Below, piece after piece: positions 45,617 through 53,439 of a stretch of DNA of 64,000 nt (its first letter is position 1; every line of letters begins with the position of its first letter). The notes under the pieces were generated by a model. It worked only from the letters and a program-made list of their open reading frames with translations. It did not search any database and had not been told where the DNA came from. The DNA is taken from assembly GCA_002477945.1 (NCBI GenBank), contig DLLF01000026.1, forward strand, positions 12,781-76,780, in the 5' to 3' direction. The position numbers and the translations under genes are program-made. The stretch comes from Bacteroidales bacterium UBA7569. GTDB lineage: Bacteria; Bacteroidota; Bacteroidia; Bacteroidales; Paludibacteraceae.

Positions 45617-46249
45617 TTACTTTGCTTTGTATTGAATATATTTGACTCCTATACTTTTTGCCACGTCTCCGTCGGTATCGGGTCGGTCACCTATCATGAG
45701 GGCATCGCAGGGTGCAGTACCAAAGTGCCGCAGCACCGCCAAAAGTCCCTCCGAGGCAGGTTTGAGTCCTCCCAACGAAGGAGCCGAGAAGAGTCCATCG
45801 AACAACGAGGGAGCAATACCCACTGCACGAAGTTTGGCTTCCACCTCCCCATAGTCGGAATAAACAGCCAAACGTTTTCCCACTGCACGCCACAAAGGAA
45901 GTTGCGACAACAGAAAATCATCCGCGGTATAGCAGCGTTGAAGCACCGCCACCATGGCAGGCATATAAACGGAATTATACCAATCTTTTGCTTGTTGCTC
46001 CGTAGAAGCACAGAACTTTGCCATGGCAGAGAATAACGCCGAATAGAACGCAACTTCGCTACCAAACCAAACGCCTTTGAGTTGTTTGCGGGCTTTCCGC
46101 TCCGCAAGCAACAGAGACAGAGAATGACGGCATGCCCACATCAAGCGCAAAGGCAGCCTCCGCTTGTTGTAGAGTGTTCCGTCAAGATCAAAGACCAACA
46201 GTTGTATCTCTGACGGAACAACGAAATGAGCGTCTGCGACAGAGGACAT
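45617..46249 (-). CDS. HAD-family hydrolase
   Basis: 210 aa. Motif I LVFDLDGTLYN near 16-26 (nucleophile Asp), motif II YSDYGEVE, Lys in GGLKPASEG and motif IV GDRPDTDGD. The helical cap is placed between motifs I and II (C1 type). A small phosphatase, perhaps for a lipid or sugar phosphate intermediate of this unit (inference). Confidence 0.88.
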   Translation of the reverse strand: MSSVADAHFVVPSEIQLLVFDLDGTLYNKRRLPLRLMWACRHSLSLLLAERKARKQLKGVWFGSEVAFYSALFSAMAKFCASTEQQAKDWYNSVYMPAMVAVLQRCYTADDFLLSQLPLWRAVGKRLAVYSDYGEVEAKLRAVGIAPSLFDGLFSAPSLGGLKPASEGLLAVLRHFGTAPCDALMIGDRPDTDGDVAKSIGVKYIQYKAK

Positions 46250-46255
46250 GATGCG

Positions 46256-47953
46256 TTATCCTTCTATAACCAGTTTCTTGAACTTGGCATGACGTTTCTC
46301 ATCCTGCATAAGCAAGTTCATCTTGAACTGACCATCGCGTGCGCCTTCGGCGATACATTGTGCCTTGAACGTTTCAAAAGACTCCCGTTGCAAACGATGT
46401 GTAATGGGATCTTTTACCCGGAAAGACGCCCGCTTGGCATTGTACTCGATATTGATACGTTGCAGGACCTCGTCCACTTTTCTGCTGAATGCTTCCGCAG
46501 CCTCCTGCGTAGTAGCGAGGTCGGCAAACTCGTAGTAGAAATGGTAGGCACTCTTTTCCATATCGGCAAAACCGACAAAGAAGCGCGTCGGCATGCCAAG
46601 TGCTTTTTCCGCTTCGTGCACAGCCTCAATGAACTGCCGTTCATGGAGTTTCTCTCCCGTCATGGTGACAATACCATTCACTTTCTGAATCATGTGGACA
46701 GTGGGCGTATTCTGAAAAGCAGGTCCGACTTCCACCAAGTCGTTCATATTATAGCGATAGAGTCCGGCGAAAGTGGTCACATACGGACAATAACGTTTTC
46801 CCTGCTGCAATTCGTGCAATTGCAAGAAACGGGGGTTTTCTTTCTCCAAATCTTCTTCTGCAATGAACTCATAGAAATGGAAATGAGGGAAGAGTACCGT
46901 GTTGTTGGTATCATCGAGAACCAATCCGAAACGACATTCGGAAGAGAAATAACCAAACTCCTGGTGCAACATGTGTTCAGGGAAAGAGCCTTGGAATTTA
47001 TCCACATAGACTTTCGTATTTCCGCATTTCCACGTATTGAGGATTTGCAGATTCGGCCAATAGTGCTTCGGAAGCACTTTGCCATACTTCTCTTTGAGCG
47101 CACGCAACTCTGCCGCACGTTCGGGATCCGGTTTCAAACAGGGTTGAATATCATCACGTATCCACTGCGGGATATCCAAGTCCGCCTTGAGCGTACCCTG
47201 CTCAATATCCTTGCAATAATCGTCGTAGTACTCATTCACATTGTTCTGCATTTCAACAATAGTGGAAGGATTTGCCGTGACGATGAGCGTAACATTTCGT
47301 TCGATTCCCATGCGCATCAGTGTATAGTAGCGTGCCGTATAGTCGGCAATGGAGAAGACAGATGCCGGAGAAGCATAGAGTTTCTTGACAAAACCCGGGC
47401 AATCGCGTTGCGTCACACCAGACACGGAACCATAGAAAGTGCCGTCGGGTGCTTCTCCCTCCTTGACTTTACCGACAATAGAGACAATCTTGCCCGTGAA
47501 TACACGGGGACGGTTTTTGATGAAATTGAAGAGCCACACTTTTGTCATCTTCCCATACACATTATTCAAATAGAGTTTGGTTATGGGAATCCATTTCGGT
47601 TCGGAAGCCGTACCTGATGTTGTGGCATACATTACAGGTTTACCGGGAAAGAGAATGTTTTCCTCTCCATGCTTGTGCCGTTCCACATAAGCACGAAGGT
47701 CTTCGTAATCGTTAGGTTTTACATACTTTTGGTAGCGTTGGTGCAATTCGGTTGCGGATTCGGCTTCAAGTATTTCCGCAAAACGGTGTTGCTTTCCATA
47801 CTCGGTGTCTTTGGCATACTCAAGAATAGCACGCAATGTGTTTTCGCTCTGTTTCTGAGGATTGCGCGATGCGCTTTTCAGTTTCAGATACTGGATTCCT
47901 CCTGCCACTCCCAGCAGGAAATTAGGAACAAAAGGACAAGTCGGTTTTTCCAT
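46256..47953 (-). CDS. GH3 family acyl acid-amido synthetase-like protein
   Basis: 565 aa from ATG 47953 (MEKPTCPFVPNFLLG); an in-frame ATG at 47992 is the alternative. GH3/ANL-superfamily adenylating enzyme: YATTSGTASEPKWIPIT (ATP-binding P-loop), EFGYFSSECRFG, YRYNMNDLVEVG, GEKLHE (hinge to the C-terminal domain). Plant GH3 enzymes join an acyl acid to an amino acid; bacterial members are poorly characterised. First gene after the promoter, so it leads the HAD-PlsC-SDR-FemAB unit. Confidence 0.9.
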   Translation of the reverse strand: MEKPTCPFVPNFLLGVAGGIQYLKLKSASRNPQKQSENTLRAILEYAKDTEYGKQHRFAEILEAESATELHQRYQKYVKPNDYEDLRAYVERHKHGEENILFPGKPVMYATTSGTASEPKWIPITKLYLNNVYGKMTKVWLFNFIKNRPRVFTGKIVSIVGKVKEGEAPDGTFYGSVSGVTQRDCPGFVKKLYASPASVFSIADYTARYYTLMRMGIERNVTLIVTANPSTIVEMQNNVNEYYDDYCKDIEQGTLKADLDIPQWIRDDIQPCLKPDPERAAELRALKEKYGKVLPKHYWPNLQILNTWKCGNTKVYVDKFQGSFPEHMLHQEFGYFSSECRFGLVLDDTNNTVLFPHFHFYEFIAEEDLEKENPRFLQLHELQQGKRYCPYVTTFAGLYRYNMNDLVEVGPAFQNTPTVHMIQKVNGIVTMTGEKLHERQFIEAVHEAEKALGMPTRFFVGFADMEKSAYHFYYEFADLATTQEAAEAFSRKVDEVLQRINIEYNAKRASFRVKDPITHRLQRESFETFKAQCIAEGARDGQFKMNLLMQDEKRHAKFKKLVIEG

Positions 47954-48061
47954 TGTATCTCTCAGTTTACAGGGGAACATTGTTATCCCCATTGGTTAAA
48001 CGATTATCAGACACATTCCAACAATCTCACGCCATGTGTCCAAGTTGCAATAACAACCCCG

Positions 48062-48093
48062 CAAAGGTAATGTAATTATTCGGGAAATCCAAA
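48062..48093 (-). promoter_or_regulatory. Promoter for the GH3-led operon
   Basis: Minus-strand -33 TTTG (48090-48093), 20 bases, -7 TACCTTTG (48062-48069), about 110 bp before the chosen start. Confidence 0.75.
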
Positions 48094-48215
48094 AAGCGGA
48101 GAGTTCCAAGAGTTGATAAGTTGACGGGTTTATGAGTTTATACGTGGTTGAAAGAGTTAAGCAATTTACGATTGGACAATTTACGATGTACGATTTGGTT
48201 TTACAGACTTCACTT

Positions 48216-48281
48216 TCATCTCTCGTTTAGGGATGTTTCAGGGGTCGATGAGGGGTGCTTGAGGTCTCGACGAGGGGTCGT
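48216..48281 (-). repeat. 11-bp direct-repeat array, site F (inverted orientation)
   Basis: Read on the minus strand, six units: ACGACCCCTCG, TCGAGACCTCA, AGCACCCCTCA, TCGACCCCTGA, AACATCCCTAA, ACGAGAGATGA. The longest of the six arrays and the only one on the minus strand. Continuing on that strand are CGTACATCGTAAATTG and CCACGTATAAACTC modules (48205 to 48115). It lies in the 802-bp gap between the GH3 gene and the PepSY-like gene, which also holds the small RNA candidate and a terminator. Confidence 0.85.
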
Positions 48282-48451
48282 AAGTTCTTTCAAGCGAACT
48301 CCTTGAATATGGATAAAGAGATATAAACAGATAATAAAGCCCAAGCCTATCTTCAGCCAACTAAAGACTAAAAAGCAAGCAACAGAAAACAATGATGTAC
48401 ACAGATTATAGCCAAGAAAAATTATGCCTGATGGCATGAAACAAGGAGAAA

Positions 48452-48530
48452 GGTATATAAAAAAAGAAAGGTTGTCATCCCGACAACCCAATCTTTACTT
48501 AACCTTAAATCTAATACCATGAAAAACACG
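48452..48530 (-). ncRNA. Candidate small RNA with own promoter and terminator
   Basis: Minus strand. A consensus promoter (48534-48565) predicts a start near 48530. About 40 bases later GGTTGTC (48482-48488) pairs with GACAACC (48470-48476), followed by TTTCTTTTTTT. The transcript would be about 75 nt. It contains GGTATTAGATTTAAGG, which reads on the opposite strand like a leader (CCTTAAATCTAATACC-ATG), but the open frame there is only 28 codons. Not matched to a known family. Confidence 0.55.
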
Positions 48531-48533
48531 ATG

Positions 48534-48565
48534 CAAAAGTACGGCAGTTTTGCTATACCTCCAAA
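48534..48565 (-). promoter_or_regulatory. Promoter for the candidate small RNA
   Basis: -33 TTTG (48562-48565), exactly 20 bases, -7 TACTTTTG (48534-48541) on the minus strand. Confidence 0.7.
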
Positions 48566-48675
48566 TATACAAGCAAGAAAATATGCTATAAAACATAGTT
48601 TCTTGTAAGAAATCTCAACTTTGCAATATAGAAATTGCAAAAATGGACAATTTACAGCACCTTTACACAAAGAAA

Positions 48676-48706
48676 GAAGCCTCCTATTACTGTCATAGGA
48701 GACTTC
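48676..48706 (-). terminator. Terminator after the PepSY-like gene
   Basis: GAAGCCTCCTAT (48676-48687) pairs with ATAGGAGACTTC (48695-48706), one mismatch; TTTCTTTGTG follows on the minus strand. Confidence 0.8.
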
Positions 48707-48755
48707 ATGGAAAATGCACAACAGTTACAAATTGTGCTATGTAAGTCGGATGAAA

Positions 48756-49193
48756 CTAATCGTCAAGACGCAGGAAATTCCCGTTCTTATCAAATTCCAA
48801 TTCCAACGAATTATTGAGTTCCACTTTCTGTCCGCGCCGCTCAATTTTATACTTCACAATGAAAGCATTAGTAAAATGACTTTCCACATAACCAACTATC
48901 ACTGCGGGAACAATTCCTTCCGGCACAGGCTGCAAGCGGCAATCAATTTCTTTCAGTTCCCCTTTGTGATTGAATTCCATTTCCACTCCGCTATTCAACT
49001 GCACATCATAATCGTTGTGCAAGCCATCTTTCTCCACCTTGACGAATGCAATATCCGTTTCATTGAAATAGGTAACAATAAAGTTCTGTGCGTTTTTGGG
49101 AAGTTCTGCGAATGTACCCAATTGGGTTTTGCTTGCACAAGAGGTCAAGCAAGTCAAGACGGCTGCCAGGACAGCCATTGTTTTCTTCATCAT
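48756..49193 (-). CDS. PepSY-like domain lipoprotein
   Basis: 145 aa. Lipoprotein signal MMKKTMAVLAAVLTCLTSC with lipobox LTSC. Two PepSY-like (DUF2874) units: FAELPKNAQNFIVTYFNE with GVEMEFNHKGELKEIDC, and VPAVIVGYVESHFTNAFIVKY-like strand ending LELEFDKNGNFLRLDD. These periplasmic proteins are thought to bind or inhibit partner proteins; none is identifiable here. Likely periplasmic-facing and single-gene. Confidence 0.88.
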   Translation of the reverse strand: MMKKTMAVLAAVLTCLTSCASKTQLGTFAELPKNAQNFIVTYFNETDIAFVKVEKDGLHNDYDVQLNSGVEMEFNHKGELKEIDCRLQPVPEGIVPAVIVGYVESHFTNAFIVKYKIERRGQKVELNNSLELEFDKNGNFLRLDD

Positions 49194-49265
49194 ACGTTTT
49201 TCTTTTTATCGGTTATACTTCATTTTCAGAAAGGGCAAAAATTATGCCATTAGCGTTCCGGATTC

Positions 49266-50930
49266 CTATCCCCGTTTAACTGCGCGTTTTCCTTTGACTT
49301 CCTGAATGAAGAGATCTTCATAGACAGCAAAACCTTTCTCCAATTTGCGGCGTTGGTCTGGAAAGATGTCGAAGAATGTGAAGTTAGGGGCAATATCGAT
49401 ATTTCCCACATGTATGGAGCGGTCGCGAGTCACTTCGTTGACCAATCCCAAGAAGCGTTTCGGAGACATACCATCCCGTTTTCCCACATTGATCTTAAGA
49501 CGTATCATACGACTTTTCCCCTGTGTTTCTGCTGTTTTTTGCCCTTTTGGACGGTTGTTTTTCTTTTCCTGCACCGGTTTCTCCACATTCAAGTCTTTGG
49601 CATCTTTGTAATAGGACAGGAAGCGGTTGAATTCAAGGGCAAGAAAGCGCTTCAGGAGTTCTTCTTTGGGCAGATAATCGAGAATCTTCACCGCCTCCTC
49701 TATAACAGGAGCCGTGAGGTCGGAATTATTGAGAAGATCGGTATCCACGGTCTGCAACTTGCTGACATGGTAGAAGAGTTGCTTTTTGCACACATCCATC
49801 GCCGAGGGGATAGGCTGACAATGAAATTCGCGATGCAACATCCGCTCCAGGTTGCGGATACGGCGCGTTTCCCGCTGATGCAAGATACTGATGGATATAC
49901 CCCGTTGCTGCGCACGTCCGGTTCGTCCTGAACGGTGTGTATAGACTTCGGGATCGTCGGGCAACTGATAGTTGATGACATGCGTGAGACAATTGACATC
50001 CAATCCGCGGGCAGCCACATCGGTAGCCACCAAGAGACGAACAGCACGGAGACGAAAACGCTGCATGACATTATCGCGTGCGACCTGCGTAAGATCACCA
50101 TGAAGAGCGTCGGCATTGTAGCCGTCTTTGATAAGTTTTTCGGCAACCTCCTGCGTATCCGCCTTCGTGCGACAAAAGATGATGCCGTATATCTCCGGAT
50201 TGTAGTCAACAATACGTTTCAGAGTGAGATAACGGTCGGAAGCACGGCAGACATAATAGATATGCTCCACATTCTCCGTACCCGCGTTCCGTTCCCCTAT
50301 CTGAATCTCATGCGCATTGTGCATATACTGTTTGCCAATTTGCGCTATTTCTCGAGGCATCGTAGCGGAAAAGAGCATTGTACGGTGCTGTTCCGGCAAC
50401 TGCCTGAGAATGTTTTCTATATCTTCCTGAAATCCCATATTGAGCATTTCATCGGCTTCATCAAGCACAAGATACTCTATAGACTCCAATGAGACTCTGC
50501 CACGGCGGAGCAAATCGAGCAGACGTCCCGGCGTCGCCACAATAATCTGCGGGGTTCGGTCGAGTTGCATGAGTTGCTTACGGATGTCTTCCCCTCCATA
50601 CACCGCCACGATATGTATCTGAGGAAGGAAACGGGCATATTGCTTCAAATCGTTGGCAATCTGGAGACAAAGTTCGCGCGTAGGCGCAAGAAGAAGAGTA
50701 CGGGTTGTATTATTATCCTTTGCATTTGCAGAACTATTCAAGAATTGCAGGATAGGAAAGCCGAAAGCCGCCGTCTTGCCCGTACCTGTTTGCGCCAGTG
50801 CCATAAGGTCGCCCTGCTCATTCAGCAAAAAAGGAATAGCGGCAGCCTGAACAGGTGTAGGTTGCTGAAAACCAATGGCATCAGCAGCCTGAATGAGTTC
50901 AGGAGAGAGTCCAAGTTCTGAGAAAGTCAT
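49266..50930 (-). CDS. DEAD-box ATP-dependent RNA helicase with DbpA-type RNA-binding domain
   Basis: 554 aa. Q motif GFQQPTPVQ, AQTGTGKT (Walker A), PTRELCLQ, TPGRLLDL, DEAD, SATMP, HRSGRTGRA, all present. A linker of Lys/Gln/Asn (VQEKKNNRPKGQKTAE) leads to a C-terminal DbpA RRM-like domain (about 480-545, MIRLKINVGKRDGMSPKRFL). Related to DeaD/CshA helicases acting in ribosome assembly and RNA decay at low temperature. Confidence 0.93.
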   Translation of the reverse strand: MTFSELGLSPELIQAADAIGFQQPTPVQAAAIPFLLNEQGDLMALAQTGTGKTAAFGFPILQFLNSSANAKDNNTTRTLLLAPTRELCLQIANDLKQYARFLPQIHIVAVYGGEDIRKQLMQLDRTPQIIVATPGRLLDLLRRGRVSLESIEYLVLDEADEMLNMGFQEDIENILRQLPEQHRTMLFSATMPREIAQIGKQYMHNAHEIQIGERNAGTENVEHIYYVCRASDRYLTLKRIVDYNPEIYGIIFCRTKADTQEVAEKLIKDGYNADALHGDLTQVARDNVMQRFRLRAVRLLVATDVAARGLDVNCLTHVINYQLPDDPEVYTHRSGRTGRAQQRGISISILHQRETRRIRNLERMLHREFHCQPIPSAMDVCKKQLFYHVSKLQTVDTDLLNNSDLTAPVIEEAVKILDYLPKEELLKRFLALEFNRFLSYYKDAKDLNVEKPVQEKKNNRPKGQKTAETQGKSRMIRLKINVGKRDGMSPKRFLGLVNEVTRDRSIHVGNIDIAPNFTFFDIFPDQRRKLEKGFAVYEDLFIQEVKGKRAVKRG

Positions 50931-50973
50931 AGAAGAAAGAATTTAACGTGAAAAAATAACGGAGCAGAAGTCA

Positions 50974-51384
50974 TCATAACATGAGCAGAACTCCTCCCGT
51001 AACAAGCAATGAACCAATAAGCACACGAAACGTTATTTTCTCGTGCAGGAAAATGGAAGCCAAAAGGACGGTTATGACAATGCTCAACTTGTCAATGGGT
51101 GCTACGCGCGAGGCGTCGCCCAATTGCAACGCCTTGAAATAAAACAACCAACTGAGCCCCGTTGCAACACCGGAAAGAATGAGAAAGAGCCACGTATGAC
51201 CGCTAATCTGCGAGAAACCCTCCAACTTGTGTCCAAACAGAACAATTCCCCATGTTATGAAGAGAATAATGGTAGTCCGGATAGCCGTTGCCAAATCGGA
51301 ATTGATATTATGCAGTCCCACTTTGGCAAAGATAGTGGTCAACGCAGCAAACAAGGCGGACAAGACAGCATATAAACGCCACAT
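50974..51384 (-). CDS. EamA-family half-size transporter
   Basis: 136 aa with five hydrophobic segments (LYAVLSALFAALTTIFAK, TTIILFITWGIVLFG, HTWLFLILSGVATGLSWLFYF, LSIVITVLLASIFL, VLIGSLLVTGGVLL). It corresponds to one EamA unit, half the usual ten-helix protein, as in dimer-forming small transporters. LSWLFYFKALQLGDASRVAPIDKLS is the family's helix 3-4 signature. Cargo unknown. Has its own promoter. Confidence 0.88.
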   Translation of the reverse strand: MWRLYAVLSALFAALTTIFAKVGLHNINSDLATAIRTTIILFITWGIVLFGHKLEGFSQISGHTWLFLILSGVATGLSWLFYFKALQLGDASRVAPIDKLSIVITVLLASIFLHEKITFRVLIGSLLVTGGVLLML

Positions 51385-51403
51385 ACTTCATCGAATTACG
51401 GCG

Positions 51404-51435
51404 CAAAGGTAGTACTATTTTCGGAGGTACACAAG
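51404..51435 (-). promoter_or_regulatory. Promoter for EamA transporter
   Basis: Minus-strand -33 CTTG (51432-51435), 20 bases, -7 TACCTTTG (51404-51411). It lies immediately before the divergent O-methyltransferase promoter. Confidence 0.7.
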
Positions 51436-51451
51436 TTTGGGAAATTTGTAG

Positions 51452-51459
51452 TATCTTTG
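51452..51459 (+). promoter_or_regulatory. Promoter -7 box for O-methyltransferase
   Basis: TATCTTTG (51452-51459) 21 bp before the ATG. No -33 TTTG at the ideal distance; the only nearby TTTG is too close. Confidence 0.55.
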
Positions 51460-51480
51460 CAGAAACAGAAGCATAAGATT

Positions 51481-52113
51481 ATGGATTTGATGCAGTATAT
51501 AGAGCAGCACAGCAGCAAAGAAGACGAGGTTCTACAGCAGATTTACAGGGATACGAATTTATATACCGTGCATCCGCAGATGCTTTGCGGAGCAGTGGAA
51601 GGCAGGTTGCTGAGTATTATCAGCCAAACAATTAAGCCCAAACGAATACTTGAATTTGGAACATTCACGGGTTATTCAGCGTTATGTTTAGCCGAAGGTC
51701 TGACAACGGACGGCATACTGCATACCATTGAGAAAAATGATGAAATGGAAGACCGCATCAGAAGGAACTTTGCACTCAAGCCCGAATTAGCAAAAAAGAT
51801 AGAACTGCACATCGGTGATGCCAAGACAATAGCCGAAGAGTTGCAAGGCGAAGTGTTTGATCTCATCTTTTTAGATGCGGACAAGAGAGAGTATTGTCAA
51901 TACTACGAACTGACATTCCCGCTACTGCGCAGGGGAGGTATTCTGCTTGCAGACAACACTCTATGGTCGGGACATATCACAGATCCTGCATACGACAAGG
52001 ACAAGCAAACTTTAGGGTTGAGAGCGTTTAACGATATGGTAGCACAAGATGAACGCACAGAGAAGGTTATCTTGCCACTACGAGACGGACTGACCATTGT
52101 ACTAAAGAAGTAG
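51481..52113 (+). CDS. SAM-dependent O-methyltransferase (caffeoyl-CoA OMT-like family)
   Basis: 210 aa from ATG 51481; a TTG at 51457 lies in the -7 box. EFGTFTGYSALCLAEGL (SAM-binding motif I), HTIEKNDEM, IFLDADKREYCQYYE (metal-binding Asp region) and LLADNTLWSGHI (second metal ligand). Methylates a catechol-like or other hydroxylated acceptor; substrate unknown. 3-OMT type (methyltransf_3). Confidence 0.92.
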   Translation: MDLMQYIEQHSSKEDEVLQQIYRDTNLYTVHPQMLCGAVEGRLLSIISQTIKPKRILEFGTFTGYSALCLAEGLTTDGILHTIEKNDEMEDRIRRNFALKPELAKKIELHIGDAKTIAEELQGEVFDLIFLDADKREYCQYYELTFPLLRRGGILLADNTLWSGHITDPAYDKDKQTLGLRAFNDMVAQDERTEKVILPLRDGLTIVLKK

Positions 52114-52245
52114 GCAATACTTGTGCAAAGGATTTCTTTGTTTATATTTAGGACAAGCAAGAGATGAGGCTACCTTGATTACGGAAATGCTTACCCTAAT
52201 TACGCATTCGCTCCGGCAATGGAATGTGTAGGTAGTTTTTTGTAG

Positions 52246-52253
52246 TACTTTTG
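52246..52253 (+). promoter_or_regulatory. Promoter -7 box for CMD/cupin gene
   Basis: TACTTTTG (52246-52253) 22 bp before the ATG; the -33 region is poor. Confidence 0.5.
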
Positions 52254-52275
52254 CAGCACCAAAACAACAAGCATT

Positions 52276-53418
52276 ATGAGGAAAGCAATAATCATCCTGT
52301 TGTCCGTGCTGCTGTGCGGGCAACACCTAATGGCTCAACAATCTATGAATACCAATGTTTTAACCCCTCAACAGGAATCGTTTGTGGCACTCGCGACCTA
52401 TGAAGCCACGGGCGACCTTGTATCGTTGAAGCCCGCCATAGAGCAGGCGTTTGCCAACGGTTTGACCGTTAATCAAGTGAAAGAAGTGTTCTCCCACCTC
52501 TATGCCTACACGGGTTTCCCGCGCTCGCTGAATGCGTTGGGCGTGCTGCAAATCGTTCTCAAAGAGCGTGAGGAGGCAGGGCTCGCTACCGAAATGGGTG
52601 CGGAAGCGTCGCCCCTGCCTGCTGACTATGATGCTCTCAAACAGGGTACTGCCGTACAAACGCAACTCTGTGGAGCATTCACCTACTCTTTCTGCCCAGC
52701 CGAAGACTACTACCTCAAGGCACACCTCTTCGGTGACATCTTTGCCCGTGATGTACTGACCCACCAACAACGCGAATTAGTGACTGTCAGCGCGTTAGCC
52801 GCTATGCAGGGCACCGAACCGCAACACAAGTCGCACAGCCGCATTGCCCAAACGGCAGGCGTACCCGAAGAGACAGTGGAAGCCGCTACGGCATTGGCAA
52901 AGCGGTTGACCTCCCCAACCCCTCCAAGAGTACCCCATTTCGCCCACGGGCTTATGGGGACCCCGCCGGAGGGGCTTGCAGATTCTCAGAAGTACCCGCT
53001 CTCTGAGGGAAGCGGGGGAATCGTTTTTCCTGTCGGCAAACCCAATGACGCTTATGCGCAGTATTTCATCGGGCAGTCGTATCTTGCGCCGTTGGTAGGC
53101 GGCGAACACCCCATCAGCAACGTGACGTTTGAACCCGCTTGCCGCAACAACTGGCATATCCATCACGACGCCCGTCAAATACTCATCTGCGTGGCAGGCG
53201 AGGGCTGGTATCAGGAGTGGGGCAAGCATGCCCGCCGCGTGAAAGCGGGTGATGTGGTGGATATTCCCGTGGGCGTGAAGCATTGGCACGGTGCCACCCG
53301 CGACAGTTGGTTCCAACACGTGGTTACGCACATTGCCGCAGAACCTCTAAAGGGCGACACCAAGACAGGCAACGAGTGGCTGGAACCCGTTACTGACGAG
53401 CAATACAACGCATTATAA
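52276..53418 (+). CDS. Carboxymuconolactone decarboxylase-family/cupin fusion, exported, with repeat-derived insert
   Basis: 380 aa. Signal peptide MRKAIIILLSVLLCGQHLMA. Two CMD (AhpD-like) units: about 25-105 (VNQVKEVFSHLYAYTGFPR) and 125-210 (LTHQQRELVTVSALAAMQG). A cupin barrel runs about 250-370 with HIHHDARQ (metal His pair), VAGEGWYQEWG and PVGVKHWHGA. The CMD units lack the usual Cys-x-x-Cys/His redox set, so activity as peroxidatic AhpD is doubtful. Residues about 212-249 (52909-53023) are three palindromic-repeat copies read in frame. First of a GC-rich run. Confidence 0.85.
   Translation: MRKAIIILLSVLLCGQHLMAQQSMNTNVLTPQQESFVALATYEATGDLVSLKPAIEQAFANGLTVNQVKEVFSHLYAYTGFPRSLNALGVLQIVLKEREEAGLATEMGAEASPLPADYDALKQGTAVQTQLCGAFTYSFCPAEDYYLKAHLFGDIFARDVLTHQQRELVTVSALAAMQGTEPQHKSHSRIAQTAGVPEETVEAATALAKRLTSPTPPRVPHFAHGLMGTPPEGLADSQKYPLSEGSGGIVFPVGKPNDAYAQYFIGQSYLAPLVGGEHPISNVTFEPACRNNWHIHHDARQILICVAGEGWYQEWGKHARRVKAGDVVDIPVGVKHWHGATRDSWFQHVVTHIAAEPLKGDTKTGNEWLEPVTDEQYNAL
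52908..53023 (+). repeat. Cluster of three palindromic-repeat copies inside the CMD/cupin gene
   Basis: Copy 1 is inverted: 52908-52930 is the reverse complement of CTTGGAGGGGTTGGGGAGGTC. Copies 2 and 3 are direct and altered: CCCCGCCGGAGGGGCTTG (52961-52978) and CCCGCTCTCTGAGGG-AAGCGGGGGAATC (52995-53022). All lie in the linker between the CMD and cupin domains and keep the reading frame. Confidence 0.72.
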
Positions 53419-53439
53419 ACCATAATTCCTAATTCAACT

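Noticed and set aside
46226..47617. 463-codon open frame antisense to the GH3 gene
   Set aside because: The minus-strand frame has all GH3 motifs; the plus-strand frame has none.
48503..48609. Short plus-strand frame (28 codons) starting at ATG 48520 after a CCTTAAATCTAATACC leader
   Set aside because: No homologous look, no promoter on that strand, and the strong promoter/terminator pair lies on the opposite strand.
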